From the NCBI GenBank assembly GCA_011009095.1, contig VTPC01001847.1, forward strand, positions 1 through 64,000: a stretch of DNA of 64,000 nucleotides, written 5' to 3'. The position numbers were made by a program, and so were the translations under genes. The notes beneath the pieces were generated by a model. It was given only the letters and a program-made list of their open reading frames with translations. It did not search any database and was not told where the DNA came from. Shown in pieces: positions 22,917 to 36,349 of the stretch (position 1 is its first letter; each line of letters opens with the position of its first letter). The stretch comes from Ignelater luminosus. Taxonomy: Eukaryota; Arthropoda; Insecta; Coleoptera; Elateridae.

Positions 22917-25900
22917 CGTATAATATAGAGAGATTTTTATAGAAATTAAACTAATTTACCACTTATTACTTTTTTCTTTCTACAGAACATTCATTGAGAA
23001 TACAGCTTTAAAAATACAAACTCAGAATTAGCCATAAGTATCAAAGAAGCATAAAATATTTGTTAAAAACAATGACTTCTTCTAGGTTAAGGAACCTGGA
23101 AGATACGATTCATCAATTTCTCACAGCGTATCCGCACGCTCTGTGACTATCAGTAACTGTTTATGTTCTGTCCAAAGCAGTCAGAAAATTCTAGAAGTTA
23201 TAGAATATTTTTTAGATAGTTGGTATGCCCTAGGCAGAATTGACTTTATTTATCACTAGCACTTTTCTTTATACTTTTATACTTTTCTAATTTCAGCTAT
23301 ATTCAACCGACTTGGATACCCTTTCGTCAAACAAAACAAACTTTTTGTCTGTTGGTGATGTATCTCTACAAATATTTTTTTTTCTATCAGTTGGGCAAAT
23401 CGTGGATATTACCAGCAGGTAATTCGAATCCATAAAACCATCACAATAAGATAACATGTGGAAGAGATCTTTCGCATCTCCACATTACCTGCAAGTGAAG
23501 TTAAATATTCAGTACTAGACATCGGATTTCTAAGCAAATGCTTATTAGTTAATATTAGATATACATTCGTGAAATTAAAAATGGGCATGTTTTAGGTAAT
23601 TTTAAAGACAATGGGCCACACTTATAAATGCTTATTTTGCTTACTTCAACATGTTTATGCTTATTTTTTGAATTCGTGCTTATTTGTGCTTATTCGCGTT
23701 TAACTTACTTGTATATGTTTAGTTTTCTTTTTCATCTCAAAACGTAGAGCCTCTAATAAACTATAAATATTTCCATTATTTTATGTAAATACATGTTTGA
23801 ATGAAACGTATTCTCCTAACCACAGATTAAATAAGAGTCAGATGTTTCATTTCGACAGATTTGTGGATTCTATTGCTCTCTCTTTCCAAGCAATTCACAA
23901 AGCTTGGTATGCACTTTTTATAAAACGCACAAAAAGAGTACGCGTGGTAAACTCTCAGAGCTGCAAATGTAAATGCGCAGAGACAAAAAATTGGAACATT
24001 GGTGGCATAGGGAGTGAAATATCTGACTTTTGTTTAATCGCTATCCTAATTGTACACCATTGCAATTAAGTAAAAATTAGGTAGATAAGTACTTATTTCA
24101 TTCATGGATAGAAGTTGTTCGGGATTTAGTAATATATTAGGCATCTTCAACTAAAATATTACTAGGAAGATCTACTTCTTTCCCTGACAAAACTTTATCT
24201 ATAACATCTAAAACCTTAAAACCAACATTTTTGTCAAGATCTAAGTCAAGCATTACCTATTTGTGATCTTGCTGTTCTCACAATATTTAAGGCTTCGTTA
24301 AGGCTAAGACTTGACTTAAATTTCACAAAAAAGTAATAGGGTAGCATGAAGTATGTGAGAATTGTAAAACGTCATCCCCTACTGATGAAACCAGAAAACA
24401 GATCTGTCTAGGAGTACGTTATACAATTCTCGCATATTCAAAACTTTAAAGTAGACGATGAAAAGTATTTAAATATTAATTGAGGTAAGTGATATTCTGG
24501 ATAGGTATCACTTCTCTTCTACCTTGTATATTTTAGATATTAACACAGTTAAATAATTTCTACATTAAAGGCAACTTCCTTCATACTCTTGTTCTGTTAC
24601 TGCAATTTTTTGCGTATTCAAATTAATAAGTTTTCCAACATCGAAAGTATCGAACAATATTTCATTTTGACATAAATATATCAATTTTGTAGTGAAGCTT
24701 AATGATAATGTCATACTTTTAAAACACTTTCATATTTATCAATACATACTATAATATTTCTTGATGAGAACACTCAATAAATTCCCTAAATTTGTTTTCG
24801 TTCAAATGGTATCACAAAAAGTTGTAATTCGTTTCCAAAAGACCATTTTAGTAGCTTAGAGCGCTTATATGGAAGAATATATTTCTACAATACAACTAAC
24901 ATAGTTAAACGGTTATTTCGAAATATAAGAAAAGTTGAAAAATTGCAGCATACAAGATTAATTTATAGAATTACAGAAAGTGACAGACTACAATAAACTT
25001 TCTTCTATAATTTATCGAGTTTGCTGAACACGTATAAGGGGTTTATTGCTAGTTCCTGCCAATATCGATATCTCATCACAACCCTCCATCCCACAACCCG
25101 TTTATATACAACATTTAACAGTATTAAACGAATTCATTGATATGGTTAATACAGAATTAAATTAAGAATGCAGTTTTTGTAGCCTAATGGTACCACAATT
25201 CCATGTATGTAATACTCATTTAATAATCTAAAAGTAATCACAAAAAATAAATTGCATCCTAAACCCATTTTTTATAGAATTCGAACTAAAATTCTATTTT
25301 ATCTTATATACTATTTAATTACAAACCTTAATTTTTTTACTTATTTTCTCTCACATATTTATTTAATAGAAAATCTCAACATAGTGTTGTTTTAATTTAA
25401 TAATTTCTCTATATCAGTAAAATTTGATTAAGTTAGACGATATTGGTAAAATTTTAAAATCAATATGTACTTTTACTTTCAAAATTGTTTTAGGAATCGA
25501 GACAGCAAATCCCTATTCTACGCTACAACTTCTTTGATAAACAAACTTACTTTAACACAACAGCAAGTACAGTTGCTTGAATACTTAATGTAGTACAGTT
25601 TGGTAAAGCAAAGCCATTAGGATTTTACGTAGCAATTACCCGTAACAAATATAGGTATTCTAGGGGTTACAATAGCTTTAAACTTGTAATACTACAATAG
25701 GTAGCAGAGTATGCTGGATACATTCACTTAATATAAGAGTAATTTTTACAAATTCAATTTAAGGTATTACAAAAGCTCCGGCTTTGTCAATTTATTATTA
25801 GAGAAATTGTATCTTACAATTACAAAAGAGTTTTTGCTTATTTTATATGCAGTAAAATTGTTATTATATGTCAAGATATTGCTGTATTATTACATTATTT

Positions 25901-27694
25901 TCTAACCTGTTAAAAGTGAATTGTTTCAAATTCAAATTCAAATTTAATATTTACTTATCATCCCTAATCTTTTAAGTATGTTAGGATACTTTTCGTTCTT
26001 TACAATCCGAACAAATAGTTACGACCCAAGTCTATTAATTATCACGGCCATTTTGAATTCGAAGGCGGGCGTTCGTAACTGACTTTGGTCTGGGGTTTTT
26101 AAATAAAATTAATAAATTTCAGGGTCAAAAGTCAAGATTTAAGCAAATGTTAAATCAGTAAGCGCTTCCCATGAACTATTTGTCAGTCTGGCTTTACTGG
26201 AAATCTAAAGGAAAAGTAAAAACATACTTTTGCAAATTTAAATTTTTTATTTCCTTTGCATGTCAATGCCATCATTATTGGCTTACAACGTCCAGGTGGT
26301 GTTTATACATCTTACCTGAACTACCATTTAATAAACTTATCTCTGTAATAAACCAACTTATAATTATTGATAGAGAAGTTGTTATTATCGTTTGTACCTA
26401 AATAAACAATAATTAACACAAAAAGGCTAATTAAGCAAGAACAAAAAGAATCAGCAGTATCTTAGTAACAAAATGGCTTAAAGTTTTAAATTTCTTTAGA
26501 CCTAAACAATTGGTTTACACCTCAAAGCTAGATAAATCAAGGCAGGAAACATAATTTCTTAAATTCTAAGCTAGTCTTAACTAATCAGAAATTTTAATGT
26601 ACTATAACAAAGGAATAAGTTTTATAAATTTGAACGAATATAATTTAACAATTACATGAAATACAACAATTAAAGTGCCAATTTGGTTTATGACCCTTGA
26701 AGCTTGCTTAAATAAATAAATTTAGCATGAACCTGAAAAAAGAAATTGAACGTTTCAAATAAAGTTCTTAAAATCAAAGATAAAGAGAATTATACAGCAA
26801 GAAACTTATGGTTCAAATACGTATATAATCTTATAATCTACTAATTTAAATAATTCTACGACCAGCGTAACCAAAAGCAATTTAAAACAATATAAATGGC
26901 CAGCCACAACGAATTAATTTAATCTAAAATAAAAAGTTAAGCTAATATATTTTAAGATCGTTCAATATGCTGTATTTTTAAATCCTTTTGCAATTATAAC
27001 CTGAATGCTGGCACCAACGATCACAAAGACAAATACAAATCTCAAGCCATTCCCAATAAGTAAAAATGATTAATCAAAAAGACCGAGAATCTTGTAGTTC
27101 ACTAGGTGATCAATAATATTTCATTAAAAGAATTACTACTTTGTTAAGACCTTTTTCTAAACAGGATATTCTTAGCTAGTCGTACTTAAATTTGCATACA
27201 ATCTACTAATTTGCACGTACGCGAGGTATTAGGAAGACTGGAGTTGTCACATTTTTAACTTTTTTATTTCTCTTTCTCTTTTTACGTTTCTGGAAATGTA
27301 AGCACACATTAAGTACTATATTTGATTCTTTGTACATTTATAAAAAAAAATTACGAATGTGTTATTATTATTATTATTATTATTATAAATACGTGTTATC
27401 GGTTTTTGGAAAAAAAAGTAACAAAGTGCGAAATATTTCTTTTTGCGTGGTTGTCACTGTATGACTACTTGCCCCATAAAGCAATCTTAGGCAAATGGTG
27501 GTTTTATACTAGCTTCGTATGTTACGTACTGATGTTAAAGTGATGCTTATGATAATAATAAATAAAAGAATAAAATAATTAATGTTAATCATCAGTGCTC
27601 TATAAATAGGTCAACAAAAGTAAACGAGACAACTGTCAAACAACCGTAAAGAAATTGAACCGATCTCCTACAAAATAATGACAAGCATTACTAG
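22917..27694. other. AT-rich stretch, no gene recognised
   Basis: Only short frames, the longest being 90 codons at 23797-24069. A weak minus-strand Cys-Cys-His-Cys pattern sits near 23460-23500, interrupted by a stop. A TTA microsatellite is at 27362-27387. No RNA gene seen. Confidence 0.45.
27362..27387. repeat. (TTA)n microsatellite
   Basis: Eight uninterrupted TTA units. Confidence 0.9.
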
Positions 27695-27696
27695 TA

Positions 27697-28932
27697 CGAA
27701 GGTGGTCTGAAAAGTTTCCGACCTAACAAAGATACAAAACATTTTTTCTGAAAATTTTTTTATATTGTTTAACATAGTCTCCTTGTAACTCTACATACTT
27801 CTCCCAGAGATGCTCCCATCTCTGTAACCCGTCCAAATGGTACTAGGTATTTTTCTCTGCAAAATAATTGTTCACGAAGGTGATTGCCTCTTCATTTGAC
27901 GAAAATCTTTGTCCTCCGAGCGCAATTTTTAGATGAGGGCACAAAAAGAAGTCGCTTGGGGCTAGATCTGGTGAGTAAGGCGGATGGTCAAGCAGTTCAA
28001 ACCGTAATTCGTGGATTTTCGCCATGGCAACCGCTGAGGTGTGAGACGGTGCGTTGTCTTGGTGAAACAGGATTTTGTTTTTCTGCAAATGTGGCCGTTT
28101 TTTCGCAAGTTCTGCCTTCAGCTTGTCAAGTAATGATGCATAGTATGCTCCTGTAATGGTTTTTCCTTTTTGAAGATAATCGATTTGCTTTTTGCTTTTT
28201 TTGGAGTCGGTTCCCTCTTTGCAGTCCACTGTTTGGACTGTATTTTTGTTTCGGGCGTATAATGGTGTATCCAAGTTTCATCTACAGTAATTAATCGGCG
28301 CCAAAACTCGGATTTATTTCGCCTAAACTGCGCCAAAAGAGCGTTGGAAATATTTATTCGAACACGTTTTTGGTCTAACGTGAGCAAACGTGGCACCCAA
28401 CGCGGGGACAGCTTTCTCATGCCTAAATGTTGATTTAATATGTGACAAACACGTTTTTTTGACATGTTCATAACCTCTGCTATCTCTCTCACTTTAATTC
28501 GGCGGTCGTCTAGCACCATTTGGTGAATTTTGGCGATGTTTTCGTCGGTAGTTGCAGTTTTTGGACGTCCCGAACGTTCATCGTCTCCCAAGCTCTTACG
28601 GCCACGTTTAAATTCAGCAGCCCAAAATTTCACTGTGGTAAATGATGGTGCAGAGTCCCCATACACAGAATCCAACTCATCTTTTATTTGGGAAGGTGTA
28701 TTGCTTTTCAAAAACAAATATTTAATGACAGCTCGATACTCGATTTTGTCCATTTTCACAAAAAAAACTCGCATCAACTCACTCAAACGACTGTTACATA
28801 AAAACTGCGCGCCCAAAATGGCTGAAACTTTGGTGCGTAACTGTCAACAGATGAACAACGAAATTCAGTAGCTTTTATTTACGAGTGCTGCCATTTTCAC
28901 GTTGAGGTCGGAAACTTTTCAGACCACCCTCG
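27697..28932 (-). mobile_element. Mariner element, copy B
   Basis: Same inverted ends as copy A (GTGGTCTGAAAAGTTTCCGA) and flanked by TA at 27695-27696 and 28933-28934. It lies in opposite orientation to copy A. It is 1.24 kb long, shorter than copy A because of an internal deletion. Confidence 0.95.
27723..28753 (-). pseudogene. Mariner transposase (broken), copy B
   Basis: Start taken at MDKIEYR (28753); the open frame runs upstream to 28816. The N-terminal DNA-binding part and TVDETWIHHYTPE are open. A deletion of about 60 bp near 28190 removes the segment between the PKKAK block and the IDYLQKGKTI block and shifts the frame. HQDNAPSHTS and SPDLAPSDFF follow in the second frame (27843-28274). 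A premature TAG then truncates the protein after the FAEKN block. The lesions differ from those of copy A, so both were inserted by transposase supplied elsewhere and decayed independently. Confidence 0.93.
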
Positions 28933-28934
28933 TA

Positions 28935-29635
28935 CATACTACTACACACAAAGTGCGGGGTTCTGTAGGTTTTCATAGAAACGGATAATAATATTATGTC
29001 CCAAAGATTTCCAGCAGAAATTTTGTGCTGGTACTTTAAGAGAAATTAGACGACAGCAAAATCCTTTACTTTTACAGTACATCTGTTCAAAAAAATATTT
29101 TAGGTAGTTTAAAAAGAATTAATTGACAAAAGGCAAGATCTTCTTTCCATAAAGGTTTAGGGTAAAAGTAAATATTTTTAAAACTTTTAACTAAGCAGGT
29201 CAAGGTATGGAAACACTAAATATCGCACAAAACACTCAAAATTGTATTTGAACATATGGGCACATTATAATATCGATCAGTTAAACAATGGACATGCAGC
29301 AAAATAGTTTAACAATTCAAAAATATTATTCGCTACATGAAAAAGACAGAGATTAGATATGAAAAGACACTTTATGATGCAAAGTTCAAAATAAAAGTAA
29401 TTACCAGAGATATAGACTTTATGACAACCAACCCGTGTAATTACTTGTTAAAATCTGCATACATATTTATTTTAGTATTATAAATAGTTTTGCTACAGTT
29501 GCTCTGTACAATTTATCACTGTTATCATTCCATTAAAATTCTCTATTACAATTTCACTATTTTTTTTCAATCATACTTCTATTAACAGTATTCGCTAAAA
29601 TAAACCGTACCGAAAATGAAAATTGTATTTATTTT
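28935..29635. other. No gene seen
   Basis: AT-rich, short frames only. Confidence 0.5.
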
Positions 29636-30735
29636 TTAATTTATATAATTTAAATGTTCAAAATGTGCACCTCTGCGGCGCAAACAAGCTTCATAACAAT
29701 TTCGCAGATTATCTAACATATTTATAAAGAGTGGTTGCTGCACTTGCTGAATATAGGTTATTATCTTTCGTCGTAGTTCTCCAATGTTTCTGACCAAAAT
29801 ACTATTCTTTCAGCATGCCTCAAATGTATGCATCAGGTAACGTCAGATCAGGTAATGAAAAGGGTACTCAAAGTCTGTTCCACGAGAAATTATTCTGTTT
29901 TCAATATCTTCATGTAATAAGGCTAGGAAGCTTCTGGCTGTATGGCTCGTTGCGCCGTCCTGTTGAAGCCATTGCCTGTGCACCTGCAGATTTCGTGTGA
30001 GGCAAAAGTTTCGTAAATCTTTCACAAAAGGTATAATAATGTTCTTTCTGTAACACTCTTGGTTAACAGTGACTAGATGCTCGTCCATGTCCTCAACAAA
30101 ATAAGGACTAATGATCTCATGCCCAGACACAGCATACCAAATGGTAACTCGTTCACTGTGAAGTGGTTTCTCTGCAATGACATCTGGACGTTCAAATCCA
30201 AGGAATCGTGTTGTTTGTTGATTGATATAACCGTTAAGGTGAATGTGACTTTCGTTTGAAAACCATACGCTTCTCAAGAAATTCAGTCTTCCTACACTAG
30301 GCTCAACACTCGTCCACAGTAAACTTCTCTTGCACGTTTATCCGCAACATTCAGTCGCTCAATTTGAATACGATAAGGATAACCACTAATAGATTTGAAT
30401 AGTCGACGTATGGATGTTTCACTGATATTCAGTTTATACGCAGTTCATCGAAGGCTTCTTTTTGGAGACTGTATGATATGGTCAAGAACGCGTCCTTGAT
30501 TATTGTTGGTAGAAACTGTTCTTTGATGACCTGAAAAGCTCTTGCGCTGACACAACACACTACCAGTGTGACAAAAATTCTCAATAATTGCTAACATTAC
30601 ACTTTTACTAAGGGCCGCTTTGTTAAATTCTTGTCGGCGTTTTTTCTGAGACTTGTTTCAAACTTGGGCCATTATCTCGTCCACTCGGAAACAATGCTCT
30701 ACTCTAAACACTTTTTCCTCAGTTATGAGAACCAT
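29636..30735 (-). pseudogene. Tc1/mariner-superfamily transposase with DUF4817-like N-terminus
   Basis: Readable from an ATG at 30735 (MVLITEEKVFRVEHCFR) through an N-terminal helix-turn-helix with NISETSIRRLFKSI. The catalytic part is open at 29843-30277: VWFSNESHIHLNGYINQQ (first acidic block with Glu, replacing the usual Asp-Glu), ERVTIWYAVS, PYFVEDMDEH, VNQECYRK and QQDGATSHTA (second Asp). The C-terminal end has CLRRRGAHFEHL before TAA at 29636-29638. In-frame stops follow IMAQV and PKRSLR, and a frameshift lies near 30290. The third catalytic block after the FEYPFHYL region appears lost. No terminal inverted repeats could be matched. Confidence 0.85.
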
Positions 30736-31313
30736 TTTAAGACGATTTTAACACCAGAGCAATGTTAGTATGACATCTAATGATAATTAAGCCAAATATG
30801 ACAAATACATATTAAGAAAACATTTCGACAGCACTTTAAATATATTTAACCCACAGTCTATTTTCATTGTGTGTTTAAGCTATCTATTACTAGCAATTCA
30901 ATTTTTACTTTTGAACACTACTTACCGCGGGCTCCCCTATTGGTTTCCTTTGTACTCAAAGTTTGTGACTCGAATTTTATCTCGCATTTTATCAAACTTG
31001 CTTGACCCAAATAAATTACAAATGACGTGAGTCGGAACATTCACCCTACCAGTTGCGAACTTATAACGTTATAACTTCAGAGCAAAGAAAGTTAAAGAAT
31101 CTGATTAAAATATAAATTTTGTAATGTACAGAAAAATTAACAACCTCAAACTTGTTCAATTTTTTCAACCTTACAGACTTACTTCACTAACTCTTAGTTC
31201 TGAAGTCTATGAGAAGCACAAGATTCCTTTTCAGTCTTATGCACGCGACAGTTAGGTCGCCTTAACAAAGACATTACATCTTCTTGTTTTGAAGTACATG
31301 CAACAGCATAATA
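30736..31313. other. No gene seen
   Basis: AT-rich spacer between two transposase relics. Confidence 0.45.
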
Positions 31314-31377
31314 TACGAGGACTGTTTGACGTAAGTGTGCTATCTCAATAAAACACAGGTAAAATCTAAATTTTTTT

Positions 31378-32039
31378 TTATTGTTTTTCAGCATAGTTCC
31401 ATTCGAGTGTTACACACTTAGTCCAACCACTTTCCAATTTCTTTAAGCCACCTGAAAAATATTCTTTTGCAACTCGTCAAAATAGACCTCCGTTGCAGCA
31501 ATTACCTTTTTATTTGATCTGAATTTTTTTTTGCCTGTGAGTGGTTTTTTCAAATTCGAAAACAAAGAGAAGTTAACAGTCACATATCGGCGAGAAAACT
31601 CAACTGGATTACGTTGCAACATGCCTAGACATTTGAGAATTGAACACGAATTCTCATTTGGTCTACTGCGAGTAATCGCGGCACCCATCTTGCCGATATC
31701 CTTGTTATATGCAAATGTTTTGTAAAATATTGTGTACCCGTTGGATTGAGATACCTACAGCATCAACTATCTCGCACATTTTCAAACATCGATCAGCTAT
31801 TACCATATTGTGAATTTTGTAACGATTTCCTTAGTAGTGACCATTTGTGAGGATCCGGAGGGTTTACCATCGTCAGCACTCGTATGTCCAGTTTTAAATG
31901 AATTAAACCACTTGGAAACCATTCCATGCGATGGAGCAGATTCACAGTAATATTTCCATAACTTTCTCTCGGCATCTTTCACTGTTTTTCTACGTAAAAA
32001 GTAATGTTCAATCAAGACACGAAATTCACGTTTTTCCAT
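31378..32039 (-). pseudogene. Third mariner transposase, catalytic core deleted
   Basis: Start MEKREFRVLIEHYFLR at 32039. The helix-turn-helix part includes SAPSHGMVSKWFNSF; a 1-bp shift near 31815 is followed by VGISIQRVHNILQ. The frame at 31443-31688 joins RNPVEFSRRYVTV directly to FSNLKKPLTGKKKF, so the whole stretch with the three catalytic Asp residues is missing. The C-terminal end runs to TAA at 31378-31380. On the 3' side an end sequence TACGAGGACTGTTTGACG begins at 31314 and looks like the mariner terminus. The matching 5' terminus was not found. A different mariner lineage from copies A and B. Confidence 0.85.
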
Positions 32040-35000
32040 ATTTACAAAATAACGCAAACGTGATTGATTTCTATGACTGTCAAATGTATACTATTTTACA
32101 GATTGACATGAATTTTGGAAGTTGAGCCGGTAAAAGATTGGTGTATATGCTAATGTTTTCGATTTACCGATATCAGCGCCATCTAGCGAAAAGTCACGTT
32201 TTCCCAGTGCAACAGTTTACATGTTCACATTGCCTAAATTTTCAAAATGAAATACGTTTGACGCCTTTATTTTCGACATCCTCATTTGCTAACAGACTTT
32301 ATTTACTAGAATTTCTATGGAGAAAGTGTTCTCACCTTTCCAGAAAATACTAAAAACTTTAATTCTAACGGGTGTTTTGATATAGAAGGAACTTCTGACA
32401 AAACAGAGAACTAGAACTACCTATCACTAAAACATTGAAAGCCAGAAAGATTTCTTAGTTGGTTAGAGACGTAAACTGCATTTTAGAAGACAGAAAGGTA
32501 GGTGCCGTTAAATGCTTACTTCTAATATTTAGAATAGCAAGGTAACGAAAAAATGTATTCAAAGTAGGTAGCTAGCGGTCGCCTCATTTGTGATGACTTG
32601 TGATGAATAGTGTTATTATACTGTCAGTTTGAGAAAGCTGCTTCAATCTCACATGCTGACTACAAAAATAGGCGGTTTTCTAAATGTTATCTGCGATAGT
32701 ATATACGGTTATTGAAAAATAAAATTTGGAAAACATATTCTGTCAGGTATATATCAAAATAAACTTTTTTGCTAACAGAAATCTTGAAGAAATTTAAATC
32801 ACCTTAAATGCTGGATAAATTTCTAATAATTATGCAAAATGAAATATTCGAGATCATTCTATATTTCCAATTAAGCTGGAAGTCGTATATTAATCAAATT
32901 GTAAACAAAATAATTATGACCTTTCTACTGGATATACAAAAATGTATTTTAGGCAGTTGTTTTGGTGGTCAATAGTAAGACATACAAGAATAGGTATTTA
33001 GAAGCAAAAAAGAAAATAGCAATTGGTCTTTCACTTTCTGGAAACAGGACATACGATTACGGTTGAGGAACCTTGGAGGCATAAGGTTTTGCATGGCAAG
33101 CTATCGTGGTCTTCATTCGACTATTGGGTTTCTAGTAATTACTTAGATTGAATGCCAGTATTAAGATAGATAGGTACTACTATTCGATTAGTTACCTGCT
33201 GATATTACTGTAGCCATCTCTAACAAATTCTGTCGGATAGATCAAATTTAAAATGTAATTTCATTTTTGCACCGTGGTTCTAAGAATTTGATATCCCAAA
33301 CAAAAACCCCTCTCATTAAGAAAGAAAATGATTGAGGTCTAGATTTTACATAAAGGCTGGAATATGTCCTTTTGAATACTTAAGGGAAAATTAATTCTCA
33401 CATCACTTCATCATAAAAGCAGCCAATCCAGTCTCATTTTTTATCGCATGGCAAGAATTGAAGTACAGCCTCAACGGTAAAGTTAAGCGAGTAGTCACTA
33501 AAAAACAGAAGACAAATGTAGAAAGTAGGAAAGATAAAGGGTCAGAAAAACATATTCAGTTGTACTTAGACAGAAGAATTATGACTACAAATAGTGAAAG
33601 TAAAATAATATGAAAAGCTATTACCTATTTGTTTGGGTACTGCTGTCGTCGCCGACATACCTAATTGGTTAAACGCAAACTTTAGTATAAATATTCTCAA
33701 TAGGGAGTTTGCAATTAATACTCGTAAAAGGAAGGGAGAGTAATTAGAAGAGGGAGATATTTACACAACAAAAAAAATACAAAATCTCACCACTAATAGG
33801 TTTCAAACATGACGCTGAACACCATTTTTTATATAATTGCTACTTGACTTAATTAACTTAAACCAAAAGGCAAGTTACAAACCTTCATAAAATTGCAAGT
33901 TAGCAAGTTTTTGGTGCTTCCTTAAACTTATTTTTTTTATGAGAATCTTTATACAAATAGAACTGAAAAAGGCTGTCTTAAATCTAATTACATTTTAAAC
34001 TTTAAAAGTTAGTAATTTATACTAAACTTTGAAATTCGAAATAAACTTAAATTTACTAAGACCAAGGAGTATTAACAATTTGTTGGTACTAACATTCCGA
34101 AATACCCAAGTTCAATATCTTATTCCTAAGTATGTAATAAATCTTTTCTGGCAAGATAAAACGACCTCAGAAATGAGATTTTAAAAAAATACCAACATTC
34201 CCGTAACTTTGAAATAAACTACACTGAATCCACTTTAAACATTTATAAAGAAGTTCTTAAAATATTCTCGAAAACATTGAATATTATTGCATACGTTATG
34301 TAATATCAATTTTTCCTTTCAGTGCCGCATTTCGCTAGCACTTTTGCCAATAATTTATACCTCGGAAGCAAAAGTGAGTTTTTCTTCACGGTTCCTTTAA
34401 ATAGATTTCCCCTGTGTAGTTACAGAGTCGCTAAACTTTTTTATTACCGCTTGCTATATATTTCGACGAAAGTTTTCACACATATTGCTCTTGTTCGATA
34501 TTGTGTAGCACATAGGGACTGTTTACAAAATTGTTTGCCTTGATTGCGCTTTCGAAAGATTCTCGTTATGTTCCACCGGCACATTTCGCTTTCATTTTGG
34601 GAAATCAACTTTAAACAAAAGGCGCTAATCTTTAATCCAGACAAACCATCTGCACCTCTTGGAATGAATTCTTTTGTAACCCTCAATATTGAATAGAAAA
34701 CATGGGACGTGTAACCAAAGCTTTCAGCAAATATTTTTCAGGAACTGATGTAAACAATATTTGATTTTATTACAAAAACAATTCCTCATTTTACACCTTA
34801 GCTTGGTTACAGCTAAAAACTAGTGGTTGTTACGATCCCATGCAAATATCTGTATAAATTTTCATAGAATGTTAACCTAATCTTAATCAGAAATTCAAAT
34901 TTAAATCCATAATTTATATTACAGTTACAGCAGGTTTGCAATTTCCTGCCGTCTCTCAAATTGACCTTTGTTGAAAAGACACATAAGAATATTTCTTATG

Positions 35001-36062
35001 TTTGTAGTCATCATTTGTCTTTATACTAGAGGCACATTATATTCCAAGTGATGTTCCCGTATGTACTCTTCAATTCCATTACACTATCGGCTGTAGAGAA
35101 AGGAAAATATTCCATGTAAATCTTTAAAGCTCTAGGAAATAGTCTGTAGAGCCATCACAGCAACTTCTACTTGCGCATTACATACTTCGTACTTTAGTAA
35201 GATAAAAGTTGTATTTTATTACATTTCAGACTTGTATTTCGATTTAGAACAGAAACAATATAAACGAAAACTAATAAATTGTTAATTCTTTAACCAATTT
35301 ATTAAGAAACAATAAACCTATCTTCTTAAACGAGTTGCTGTCGTTATCTGAATAAGCTGTGACGAAGTAAAGGCGTCATCTGCGACCGTTGATTAATTAT
35401 ACGTATATAATGACTCTCATTAAAGCTACGTTATCGCGTCTTTAATTAATGCTACAGTTTACTAAGAGAAACGCTATAACACAGCTTAGTAATTTGAATA
35501 TAATTATTACAAACAAATCGTTGAGAACAGTAGGAATGTTTTGTTTAGTACTACTAGTCATATTAGTACCAGTTGTTCACTACCACAACTACATTATTAT
35601 TAGTTATGTTGTACGGTTATACTGTCAGTCTTCGGTAAGCAGTATTTGAATATGTTATATTGATGTTTTATTATTGTAAAATGATTTACTGAAAATAGTT
35701 AAAACAATTTCTCTTTTCTGATTCTTTTATTATATACGAAGACAGCTTGGTTTCCTGAAAAAATAGTTTTTCATTTTAGGTAATTACGAATTACGCCAGG
35801 ATAAGTAAGCTTTGTTTTAAAAATGATTTATCCATAGGCTGCAACCAAAAAGTAGCATACTAATCAAACAGCGTAATTTCACTGCGTCGGTTAACATGCT
35901 CGACAAGTTTACATCGCTACAACAGAAAGTCTACTGTAAGCTGAAACGACCCCAAATTTTTTCTTTGCAAAAAATGGCCTTTTATCGGAAACCAGAATGT
36001 GGTTGGATATTTTAGTGGACCCTACATCAGCTGAATCACGAACTGAGATCCTGGAAAGGTAT
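32040..36062. other. AT-rich stretch, no gene recognised
   Basis: Long AT-rich sequence. The only item noted is a short splice-flanked open block at 34323-34373, listed separately. Around 33400-33600 the plus strand has a Lys-rich open block without a recognisable motif. Confidence 0.4.
34323..34373 (+). other. Possible 51-bp internal exon
   Basis: A strong acceptor-like tract (TTTTTCCTTTCAG) ends at 34322, and a donor-like AAAA|GTGAGT follows at 34374. The 51 bp between are open in two frames and a multiple of three. No homology is recognised and no neighbouring exon was found. Splice-like patterns of this quality also occur by chance. Confidence 0.2.
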
Positions 36063-36349
36063 TGTCACGTACGCGTATTGCAAACATTATCTAAAATAAT
36101 CATGTTGGACACGTAACACTTCTCTTCTTGTGACTAGATGTTATATTAGTTTTATAAGATTTGGATCATTTACTGTTGAGAAATTGTAATAATTTCATGA
36201 TAAAATCGTTATCTACCAAGGTAAATAAATATTCGTTACTTCGTAAGAAAAGTCTATGTGACGTCTTAAATCTATATAAAAAGACCATCTGAGACAGTTC
36301 ATGAGTAACTTAGTAAATACATTGATTGCAAGAAATACTTATTCTGCCA
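36063..36349 (+). other. Possible solo LTR
   Basis: Begins TGTCACG and ends TGCCA, giving TG...CA ends over 287 bp. An AATAAA-like signal lies near 36223 and a TATATAAAAAG box near 36273, followed by GAGACAGTTCATGAG about 20 bp downstream, resembling an LTR promoter and start region. No second copy, target duplication or primer site was found, so the assignment is tentative. Confidence 0.25.

Noticed and set aside
23455-23505. Minus-strand Cys-Cys-His-Cys pattern resembling the end of a non-LTR ORF2
   Set aside because: Interrupted by a stop between the first two Cys and without RT motifs upstream.
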